A DNA stretch of 53,409 bases from SZUA-448 sp964602475 (GTDB lineage Bacteria > Bacillota > Clostridia > Lachnospirales > Lachnospiraceae). Position 1 is the stretch's first letter, and each line of letters starts with the position of its first letter. A program made the position numbers and the translations under genes. Shown here in pieces: positions 24,427-30,765 of the stretch. The notes beneath the pieces are model-generated. The model did no database searches. It had not been told where the DNA came from and saw nothing but the letters and a program-made list of their open reading frames with translations. The stretch is from NCBI GenBank assembly GCA_964602475.1, contig CAZRRN010000019.1, positions 1 to 53,409 on the forward strand. The letters are read 5' to 3'.

Positions 24427-24519
24427 CACAAGTATGTGACGGAGCACAAACTTGTGATTGTAGATCAGAATCAGAAATTCTGATCGCGTGCATGCACAAA
24501 ACATGCTCCGGCATAAGGA
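24427..24519 (+). other. Possible structured RNA leader before the sugar isomerase
   Basis: CACAAGT (24427-24433) pairs with ACTTGTG (24450-24456). CGGAGCA in its loop (24440-24446) can pair with TGCTCCG (24504-24510), forming a pseudoknot. Between them lies a 9-bp hairpin GATCAGAAT/ATTCTGATC (24463-24485). GCATG/CATGC (24490-24506) offers a competing hairpin. The AAGGAG site follows at 24514-24519. No known riboswitch class recognised; it may be chance or remnant sequence after the pseudogene. Confidence 0.4.
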
Positions 24520-24525
24520 GAAAAG

Positions 24526-25347
24526 GTGAGTAAAATTCTGTGTTCCACCGGTGCTCTCATCGGAAGACCGAATAACAGGGACTATCATTTACTGAAGTTC
24601 TTATCGGGACAATTAAATTGCGACGGCTTTGAATTTATGATGTACAGTACATGGTATAATGAGGTAAACGAAATAATTTCAGAACTGAAGGCAATGAAGC
24701 GGGAAATTCCTGTAATGCACTGTGAAAAACATATTGGTCAGATAATCAGCCGGGGAGAAGACGGAGATTACGAAGAGGCACTTCGGCTGTTCACCATAAA
24801 CTGTGGTATGGCGGCAGAGCTTGGCGCAGAAAAGATTGTTATTCATCTATGGGACGGTACGATTTCCGATTCTCATTTTTCAAATAATCTGAAAATGTTT
24901 GGAGAACTGCAGTCGATTGCGGAAGAACATCAGGTTGATCTTTTAGTGGAAAATGTGGTCTGTAATCAGAAAGATCCGATGAAACACTGGTGTGAGCTGG
25001 TAAGTGTCTATCCAAAGATTCATTTTGTATATGATACAAAGATGGCGGCATTTCATAATCAGCTTGAGCTTCTGTACCGGGAAGAATACCGCTGGCTTTG
25101 GCAGGAAGACCATATCCGGCATTACCATGTGAACGATTATGCAGGCGGATATATGGACTGGGGTATGCTGAAGACACTGCCGATCGGAAAAGGAAACATT
25201 GACTTCGACCGCTTCTTTGCCTTCGTGAAGCAGACAGGGTATCATGATACTTATACGGTGGAAGCGACTGCATTCGACGCAGAGGGCAAAGTGGACTGTG
25301 TGATGCTGAATGAATGCTTCGCAAAAATCAGAAGCTATGTAAAGTAA
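24526..25347 (+). CDS. Sugar phosphate isomerase/epimerase-like TIM-barrel protein
   Basis: 273 residues; GTG start 24526 after AAGGAG. AP-endonuclease-2/xylose-isomerase-like barrel: metal ligands are predicted at the Glu of LVENV, the Asp of FVYDTKMA, the His of YHVNDY and the Glu of TVEATA, with CEKHI on an early strand. Such proteins isomerise or epimerise ketoses or cyclitols, or cleave abasic DNA; this size and motif set favour the sugar enzymes. Neighbours give no pathway. It may be controlled by the structured leader upstream. Confidence 0.8.
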   Translation: MSKILCSTGALIGRPNNRDYHLLKFLSGQLNCDGFEFMMYSTWYNEVNEIISELKAMKREIPVMHCEKHIGQIISRGEDGDYEEALRLFTINCGMAAELGAEKIVIHLWDGTISDSHFSNNLKMFGELQSIAEEHQVDLLVENVVCNQKDPMKHWCELVSVYPKIHFVYDTKMAAFHNQLELLYREEYRWLWQEDHIRHYHVNDYAGGYMDWGMLKTLPIGKGNIDFDRFFAFVKQTGYHDTYTVEATAFDAEGKVDCVMLNECFAKIRSYVK

Positions 25348-25405
25348 TGTGATAAATGTCGGACAGATATAAGCTAAGAAAGATAAGAACACGCCAGGAG
25401 CAAAT

Positions 25406-25747
25406 ATGAACATTCAGATTTTTGGTACAAGAAAATGCAATGATACAAAAAAAGCTGAACGGTACTTTAAGGAACGTGGTATTAAAGTTCAGTTTATTGA
25501 TATGCAGGAAAAGGGCTTAAGTAAGGGAGAACTGATGTCTGTTGCCGGAGCAAACGGCGGTCTGGATGCTCTGATTAACCCGGAATGCAGGGACCAGGAT
25601 ACTTTGGCATTATTTCGTTATCTGTCGCAAGAAGACAGACAGGAGAAAATTCTTACAAACCAACAGATACTAAAAACTCCGCTGGTGAGAAACGGAAAGC
25701 AGGCCACCGTTGGCTTTCAGCCAAACATTTGGAAGGAATGGAAATAA
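25406..25747 (+). CDS. ArsC/Spx-family thioredoxin-fold protein
   Basis: 113 residues; ATG 25406 with AGGAG upstream. IFGTRKCNDTKKAERYF gives the single redox Cys (residue 11) of the ArsC/Spx/YffB family, and TPLVRNGKQATVGFQ is the family's C-terminal signature. A CxxC motif is absent, so it is not a typical Spx, and the conserved active-site arginines of true arsenate reductases are not clear. Probably a YffB/MgsR-like glutathione- or bacillithiol-linked protein of unknown substrate. Convergent with the PPC gene, 12 bp apart. Confidence 0.8.
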   Translation: MNIQIFGTRKCNDTKKAERYFKERGIKVQFIDMQEKGLSKGELMSVAGANGGLDALINPECRDQDTLALFRYLSQEDRQEKILTNQQILKTPLVRNGKQATVGFQPNIWKEWK

Positions 25748-25759
25748 TCCCGTTGTGGT

Positions 25760-26182
25760 TTATTGAAAATCAAATACATTAAGTCCGATTACCGGGTCAA
25801 CTTTTCTGGTTACGCTTCCCTTTACCGTTGTCAGTATAATTTCACAGGTTGCAGCAATACGGCAGGCATTCAGATGTCCTCCGCGTACCTTGAGTTCTTC
25901 ATCTGCAACATTGATATGAAGGTGCAGATATATTTCCCCGTCTTTTGTTGTTACATTACCGGTCAGCGAAGTAATCTCCATCATTCCGTGCAGCTCCGTA
26001 CAGGTATAATTCTGTGTTTCCACATTAAACAACCCGATTTTGACATAATCGCATGCACCGATGCCGTAAATGCCCGCAAGAGTTATGTCCTCTTTTTTAC
26101 ACAGCTCGTTAAGCTTTTCAAGAATTTCCTCGCCTCGATCGATTCTTACAATGTATTTATTTTCGGATTTTAAGTATTCCAT
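25760..26182 (-). CDS. PPC/DUF296-domain protein
   Basis: 140 residues, a single PPC (plants and prokaryotes conserved) domain. Features: YIVRIDRGEEILEKL, GIGACDYVKIGLFN, SLTGNV, and HLHINVADEELKVRGGHL, whose histidines form the usual metal-binding cluster in these trimeric proteins. Function in bacteria is unknown; sometimes annotated DNA-binding because of the plant AT-hook relatives, but no AT-hook is present here. Monocistronic, with GGAG before the ATG. Confidence 0.85.
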   Translation of the reverse strand: MEYLKSENKYIVRIDRGEEILEKLNELCKKEDITLAGIYGIGACDYVKIGLFNVETQNYTCTELHGMMEITSLTGNVTTKDGEIYLHLHINVADEELKVRGGHLNACRIAATCEIILTTVKGSVTRKVDPVIGLNVFDFQ

Positions 26183-26285
26183 GTCTGCTCCAATCTGAGT
26201 TTATATGATATCAGGTACGGTTCTATTATCCGCGTATTCTGTACGAATTTCAAGTAGTAAATTAACACATAACAATAATAATTAC

Positions 26286-26314
26286 TTTAACGACAGAAGA
26301 GTTTCTGCTAAAAT
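26286..26314 (+). promoter_or_regulatory. Predicted promoter upstream of the NUDIX gene
   Basis: -10 TAAAAT (26309-26314) preceded by TGC, an extended -10; weak -35 TTTAAC (26286-26291) at 17 bp. The -10 and downstream bases TAAAATGAAACTATA also occur at about 33692-33706 before the UPF0145 gene. Confidence 0.45.
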
Positions 26315-26330
26315 GAAACTATATATGGTT

Positions 26331-26387
26331 ATGCGCGGTGATTGACACAAAGTCTGTTATATGCAAAAATCCGCGCGGGAATGGAGG
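26331..26387 (+). repeat. Hairpin leader element, copy 1 (upstream of NUDIX gene)
   Basis: TGCGCGG (26332-26338) pairs with CCGCGCG (26371-26377). The loop contains TTGACACAAAGTCTGTTAT (26342-26360), including a small GAC/GTC stem, then GCAAAAA. The same element, nearly identical, lies at 43811-43868. It abuts the GGAGG site (26383-26387) of the NUDIX gene, so it is a transcribed leader. Confidence 0.8.
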
Positions 26388-26392
26388 ATAGT

Positions 26393-27055
26393 GTGAAATC
26401 AAAAGAAACCCCTGTAATTGGAAGAGACTGCGTAAAACCACTTTTCGACAGTAAGTTTATAAAGGTATTCGATCTGCAGTATGAACCCGGAAAGCATTAT
26501 TATGCTGCAACCAGACGCTCTGCCTGTGATCTTGCTGCGGTGAAAACCTGCGAAGAATTTAAGAAAATGCTGCCGGATGCAGTAAGCTGTATTCTGATTC
26601 TAAAGGTGAAGGGGCAGGAACCGCTGCTTTGTCTGACCCGTGAATACCGGTTCCCTGCCGGACAATATCTGCTGAGCGTACCTGCCGGACTGTTGGATGA
26701 AGCTGATAAGGAAGAAGAACAACCGGCATTCTGTGCTGCAAAAAGAGAGCTCTTTGAGGAAACCGGAGTGACCTTCGGAGAAGAAGACACAATTGAATTC
26801 ATCAGTCCTTTGCTGTTTTCTTCCCCCGGAATGACGGACGAAAGCAATGCAGTGGTACGTGTAGTGCTTTCCCGCGATACCATGCCGGTTATGACTCAGG
26901 AGGGTGCTGTAGGAGGAGAGTGCTTCGACGGTTTTTATTTTATAAACCGGGAGCAGGCAGTGAAGCTTCTGAAGGCAGGAACGGATGAGAACGGACTGTT
27001 TTATTCGGTCTATACCTGGATTGCTTTGATGCAGTTTATAATGGAAACAGCATAA
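26393..27055 (+). CDS. NUDIX hydrolase, ADP-ribose pyrophosphatase-like
   Basis: 220 residues from GTG 26393 (GGAGG 26383-26387); ATG 26381 is in frame but overlaps the hairpin and lacks a site. The layout of ADP-sugar pyrophosphatases is visible: CILILKVKG, LTREYRFPAGQYLLSVPAGLLDE (in part), then a NUDIX box ending KRELFEETGV, and SPGMTDES downstream. The box has an acidic insertion between its first Gly and the REL core. Predicted to hydrolyse ADP-ribose or a related nucleotide sugar. Preceded by a hairpin leader shared with an ABC exporter gene. Confidence 0.82.
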   Translation: MKSKETPVIGRDCVKPLFDSKFIKVFDLQYEPGKHYYAATRRSACDLAAVKTCEEFKKMLPDAVSCILILKVKGQEPLLCLTREYRFPAGQYLLSVPAGLLDEADKEEEQPAFCAAKRELFEETGVTFGEEDTIEFISPLLFSSPGMTDESNAVVRVVLSRDTMPVMTQEGAVGGECFDGFYFINREQAVKLLKAGTDENGLFYSVYTWIALMQFIMETA

Positions 27056-27109
27056 CTAAAATACCACATAGCAGATGTGAAATGAAAAGATGCATTAGTT
27101 TGCTTTCAG

Positions 27110-27760
27110 CTAATTCAAATCTTGTTTTTCAAAATTTTTGATGCTTCTATGGCAGGTGACTGCGGTCAGTATAGAATAAATAAGTATTCCGGCAAAAAGA
27201 AAGGTTATTTTTTGCGGAAGATATTCAGAATCCGGAGTATCCAGAATGTCACGTATGAATGGAACGGTATAGGATGTAACAGCATCCAATACAGCGATAA
27301 GGAACAAGATAATACTTGATTTGGCGAATGCAGCGCCTACTTTTGACACATTTTTATAATAGCTGCCGAAAAAAACATAATTAAATATTCCGTAGACAAG
27401 AAAAGCAACCGCAAAGAGAGAAAGATTTGCGTCCATTCCGGCTGGATTTCCGAGCGTATTAATTTGCCTGCTCAGTATTACGAACGGAATCATGAGCAGT
27501 AGCTGCAGCAGCTGCAGAATGACAGTAAAGCTGAGTCTTGCCCTTACGATGTCTTTCTTTGAAACCGGGAGATTAAGGGAGTAGGTGATGTCGTTGTTCT
27601 CCCGACCGGAAAGGCAGGTGAAAAATATTGCCATGGAAATATAAAAGAAGATGACAACATAAGGATAGCTCGGAATTAATACCATGGCAGAAAGCGCCAG
27701 CATCATCGGAACCGTGGGATGCATTGCAAGAACAAATTCTTTTTTGATCAGCTTAGTCAT
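27110..27760 (-). CDS. ABC-2 type transporter permease
   Basis: 216 residues from ATG 27760, which has GGAG upstream and overlaps the end of the ATPase gene by 8 nt; the longer frame lacks a site. Six hydrophobic helices (LSAMVLIPSYPYVVIFFYI, FTVILQLLQLLLMIPFVIL and others), ABC-2 permease family. SYSLNLPVSK-like motif (TYSLNLPVSKKDIV) is typical of the small bacterial exporters paired with YtrB-like ATPases. Forms an exporter with the adjacent ATPase; substrate unknown. Confidence 0.85.
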   Translation of the reverse strand: MTKLIKKEFVLAMHPTVPMMLALSAMVLIPSYPYVVIFFYISMAIFFTCLSGRENNDITYSLNLPVSKKDIVRARLSFTVILQLLQLLLMIPFVILSRQINTLGNPAGMDANLSLFAVAFLVYGIFNYVFFGSYYKNVSKVGAAFAKSSIILFLIAVLDAVTSYTVPFIRDILDTPDSEYLPQKITFLFAGILIYSILTAVTCHRSIKNFEKQDLN

Positions 27761-28604
27761 TGATTTCAGGCTCCTTTTCCATGTGCACCATAATCGCTTC
27801 CAAATCTGCGGGTTGGACAGGACAGTTGATGAAATCTGCACTGCTGCTTTCAATTAGTCCTGTATAACCATTCTTGTTTCGCTTGATACCGAGCAGATAG
27901 TTTCGGTATTCTCCGGCGGCTTCTTTATCATCAAAGGATACAAGCCGGTAGGAAGCTTCGAAGTCGCGGACGGTTTTCTCTGCAATAATCGTTCCATCTT
28001 TAATATAAATAATATTATCGGCACATTGATCGAGATCAGAAGTGATATGTGTTGAGAAAAGAATGGTTTTCTCTTCATCACACAGCTTCATAAATACTTC
28101 AAGAAGATCATCCCGGGAAACCGGATCAAGACCGCTGGTTGGCTCATCGAGAATCAGAAGGTCAGCATTGTGGGATAATGCAAGAGTAAGGGCATATTTT
28201 ACCTTCATACCGGAAGATAACTGGGATGGGTTTTTGCTGTCATCCAGTTTGAAACGTTTCATATAGTTCTGATATGCGGTATCATCCCAATGACGGTAGA
28301 ACATCCTTGTAACGGAAGTGATTTTCCTGAGCTTTTTCTTTGGATAATAATTAATTCCACTGGAAACAAACCCGATTCTTTCTTTAATTTCACTTTCATT
28401 TTCAATGAAATTCAAACCAAAAAAAGAAATTTCTCCCTGATCCGGGTGGACAAAGTTAAGCAGTGAGTTCAATGTTGTGGATTTTCCGGCTCCGTTTCGT
28501 CCGATAAAGCCGGTGATTTTCCCCGGCTCCAGAGTAAAACAGACCTGATTCAGCTGAAAGGATGGATATTTTTTCGAAAGATTCTTTACTGTCAGGACTT
28601 CCAT
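27753..28604 (-). CDS. ABC transporter ATPase (YtrB/CcmA-like)
   Basis: 283 residues. Walker A GRNGAGKST, signature variant QLSSGMKVK, Walker B LLILDEPTSGLDP and the H-loop FSTHI are intact. The C-terminal ~70 residues form the extra domain seen in drug/antibiotic-type ABC-2 ATPases. Overlaps the permease gene. Transcribed from a consensus promoter with a palindrome over the -10 (28657-28670), which points to control by a GntR/YtrA-type repressor not in this window. Confidence 0.88.
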   Translation of the reverse strand: MEVLTVKNLSKKYPSFQLNQVCFTLEPGKITGFIGRNGAGKSTTLNSLLNFVHPDQGEISFFGLNFIENESEIKERIGFVSSGINYYPKKKLRKITSVTRMFYRHWDDTAYQNYMKRFKLDDSKNPSQLSSGMKVKYALTLALSHNADLLILDEPTSGLDPVSRDDLLEVFMKLCDEEKTILFSTHITSDLDQCADNIIYIKDGTIIAEKTVRDFEASYRLVSFDDKEAAGEYRNYLLGIKRNKNGYTGLIESSSADFINCPVQPADLEAIMVHMEKEPEIND

Positions 28605-28656
28605 TGTATGCCTTTCTTTTGGTAAAACCTTTTAAAGTACAGAGTATAAAAAACAT

Positions 28657-28691
28657 ACTATAATTATAGTTTGGTATAGGATCAATGTCAA
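28657..28691 (-). promoter_or_regulatory. Consensus promoter with palindromic operator for the ABC pair
   Basis: Minus strand: TTGACA (28691-28686), 17-bp spacer, TATAAT (28668-28663). A perfect 14-bp palindrome ACTATAATTATAGT (28657-28670) covers the -10, so a dimeric repressor bound there would block transcription. Confidence 0.8.
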
Positions 28692-28756
28692 ATGAAGCTT
28701 TTAATCTGTTTGATATTAAATCATAATGTGGCAGAAGTGCGCTGAGAAAGGACAGG

Positions 28757-29341
28757 TCAGAATATCCCAGAAAGCAGAATTTCAATCCCGATTGCAACCA
28801 GTATCATACCGCCGAGGATTGTCGCTTTATTGGAAAATCTGGTTCCGAATTTCCTGCCGATTGCAAGACCTGATATACAGATGATAAAGGTTAGAACTGC
28901 AATAATCAGGGAACAGACCAGAGCGTTAGCCAAAGGGTACTCGGCAATGGTAAATCCCACTGATAAAGCATCAATGGAGGTTGCAATTCCCTGAACCAGA
29001 AGCGCAGCAATTCCGACTCCGGCTTTTTTTCCATCATCGGTTTTGTTCCTGATTCCCTCCAGAAGCATTTTCCCTCCGATAAAGAGCAAAAGAAGAAAGG
29101 CAATCCAGGGAATAAATTTCCCAAAGGTCTGAAAAAGCTGAAGCACGGTATGTACACAGACCCAGCCGGTCATTGGCATCAGAGCCTGAAATAAAACAAA
29201 TACCCCAGCAATTCCGCACATTTTTCTGCTGCTCATGGACGGCTCGTTCAGCCCGTTAGCCAGAGAAACAGAAAAAGCATCCATTGCAAGTCCAATCCCA
29301 AGTAAAACACTATTAAGAAAAAAAAGTAATCCCCATTCCAT
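28757..29341 (-). CDS. mntP: Manganese efflux pump MntP
   Basis: 194 residues from ATG 29341 (GGAGG upstream; the longer frame would run through the riboswitch). Six helices in two homologous halves, each with the conserved Asp motif: LAMDAFSVSLANGL near the start and TSIDALSVGF in the second half. Membrane exporter that protects against excess Mn(II). A yybP-ykoY-type riboswitch lies in the leader, matching known control of mntP genes by manganese. Confidence 0.9.
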   Translation of the reverse strand: MEWGLLFFLNSVLLGIGLAMDAFSVSLANGLNEPSMSSRKMCGIAGVFVLFQALMPMTGWVCVHTVLQLFQTFGKFIPWIAFLLLLFIGGKMLLEGIRNKTDDGKKAGVGIAALLVQGIATSIDALSVGFTIAEYPLANALVCSLIIAVLTFIICISGLAIGRKFGTRFSNKATILGGMILVAIGIEILLSGIF

Positions 29342-29366
29342 AAAAATCCTCCATAAACAAGATAAT

Positions 29367-29440
29367 CCCGCATACAGTCTTACGACTATATACGGGGTTA
29401 TATAAAGCAGACTCCATGTATAGCTTTGACTATACATGAG
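29367..29440 (-). promoter_or_regulatory. Expression platform of the manganese riboswitch
   Basis: Minus strand: GACTC and ATGTATAG pair with CTATACAT and GAGTC (one bulge), reusing the CTCAT strand of riboswitch P1, so the two structures are mutually exclusive. A second hairpin CCCGTATATAGTC/GACTGTATGCGGG (29396-29367) follows before the mntP ribosome site. Confidence 0.6.
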
Positions 29441-29518
29441 TCTCGCAATTTAAAACAAGCCAGGCACAGCGGCCAGTATGTTGACTTGCTACGTAATACG
29501 CTTGCTACTCCCTCATGG
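29434..29518 (-). ncRNA. yybP-ykoY manganese riboswitch
   Basis: Read on the minus strand from 29516: ATGAG, GGAGTAGCAAG, then GTCAACATACTGG, CCTGGCTTG, and GCGAGACTCAT. The order GGGAGTAG ... GTCAACATAC ... GGCTT ... GCGAGAC is the signature of the Mn(II)-sensing yybP-ykoY class, and ATGAG/CTCAT closes helix P1. Located directly upstream of mntP, whose expression it should switch on when manganese is high. Recognised by eye, not by covariance search. Confidence 0.8.
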
Positions 29519-29584
29519 GTATCTGTATATTTTATTTGAAGGATGCTCATTTGTCAAATATTTTTCACGGAGCTTATTTCAAGA

Positions 29585-29612
29585 TTGATTTCCGCTTTTT
29601 TTCAGTTATAAT
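29585..29612 (+). promoter_or_regulatory. Predicted promoter of the SbcD/YhaN-like operon
   Basis: TTGATT (29585-29590), 16-bp spacer, TATAAT (29607-29612), 83 bp before the nuclease start. Confidence 0.5.
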
Positions 29613-29694
29613 TAAGGAAAATGTGTATCAAAGAAAAAGTAATGAAACAGGCGCGGGAGAACAAAGCAGCGTCACCAGACAGGAGAACTGCCGT

Positions 29695-30765
29695 ATGAAA
29701 CTGATTCATTGTTCGGATTTACATCTGGATTCCAGAATGGAGACAAATCTGTCACCGAAACAGGCTTCCGAAAGAAACCATGAGATTTGTATCACCTTCT
29801 CAAGGATGGTGGAATACGCAATGAAACATGGAGTTACGGTTGTTCTGATTGCAGGTGATCTGTTTGATACCGAACGGTGCAGGAAGAGCACGCTCGATTA
29901 TGTTTTGGACACGGTCGGTTCTGCGCCGGAGATTGATTTTCTGTATCTGAGAGGGAACCATGATGAACAGACGATGCTCTTTCAAAAAGAGCTTCCTGCC
30001 AACCTGAAGCTCTTCTCAGAAGAATGGACGTCATACCGGTACGGTTCGGTTGTGATATCCGGAATTGAAATGAACCGCAGAAACTGCTATGAACTGTATC
30101 ATTCACTTCGGCTGCAGGCAGACGACCTGAACATTGTAATGCTGCACGGACAAGAGGCTGCCTCTGAAGGAGAAGAACTTATTGCGCTTCCGGAACTGAA
30201 GAATCAAAGCATTGATTATCTTGCGCTCGGGCATCTGCATGGTTATAAAAAGGAAAAGCTGGATTATCGAGGAAGCTATTGCTACAGTGGCTGTCTGGAA
30301 GGACGTGGGTTTGATGAGTGCGGACAGAAGGGCTTTGTTCTGATTAATACGGACGGAACACGGCTGACATATGAATTTGTTCCGTTTGCTTTCAGAAATC
30401 TGTATGAAGTCCCGGTTGACATTACTGGTCGTAAGACTGTCTTAGAGCTGTGTAATGCCGTAAATGAAGCAGCCGAAGCACTTTCGTCTGAGAGTCTGGT
30501 TAATGTCGTTCTGTGTGGAACCTATCTTCTGGATACTCAGAAAAACCTTCCGTTTATCCTGTCAAGATGCCGGGAACGGTTTTATTTTATGAAGATAACG
30601 GATGAAAGCAGATTGGAGCTGCATTCGGAGGACTACCGGTATGACGTATCCCTGAAAGGAGAATTTATCCGGCTGGTCATGGAATCCGCTTATAGTGACG
30701 ACGAAAAATCCAGAATAATTGACTGTGGAATCCGGGCACTCAGCGGGGAGGAAGTAACGCTATGA
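29695..30765 (+). CDS. SbcD/YhaO-like DNA exonuclease (metallophosphoesterase)
   Basis: 356 residues from ATG 29695 (AGGAG 29681-29685); the upstream in-frame start lies within the promoter region. Calcineurin-like phosphoesterase motifs in order: HCSDLHLD (Asp8, His10), AGDLFD, GNHDE, HGQE and GHLHG, binding two metals. C-terminal region of ~120 residues as in YhaO/Mre11 capping domains. Paired and overlapping by 4 nt with a large SMC-like ATPase, so the two form an SbcCD/Rad50-Mre11-like complex for processing DNA ends or hairpins. The YhaO-YhaN pairing is preferred over true SbcCD given the partner. Confidence 0.87.
   Translation: MKLIHCSDLHLDSRMETNLSPKQASERNHEICITFSRMVEYAMKHGVTVVLIAGDLFDTERCRKSTLDYVLDTVGSAPEIDFLYLRGNHDEQTMLFQKELPANLKLFSEEWTSYRYGSVVISGIEMNRRNCYELYHSLRLQADDLNIVMLHGQEAASEGEELIALPELKNQSIDYLALGHLHGYKKEKLDYRGSYCYSGCLEGRGFDECGQKGFVLINTDGTRLTYEFVPFAFRNLYEVPVDITGRKTVLELCNAVNEAAEALSSESLVNVVLCGTYLLDTQKNLPFILSRCRERFYFMKITDESRLELHSEDYRYDVSLKGEFIRLVMESAYSDDEKSRIIDCGIRALSGEEVTL

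Noticed and set aside
25406..25747. True arsenate reductase (arsC)
   Set aside because: It has the fold and one active Cys, but no arsenic operon context and the catalytic arginines are unclear, so a family-level name is safer.
26342..26360. TTGACA in the hairpin element as a -35 box
   Set aside because: No -10-like sequence lies 16-18 bp downstream in either copy, and a separate promoter is visible upstream of copy 1.
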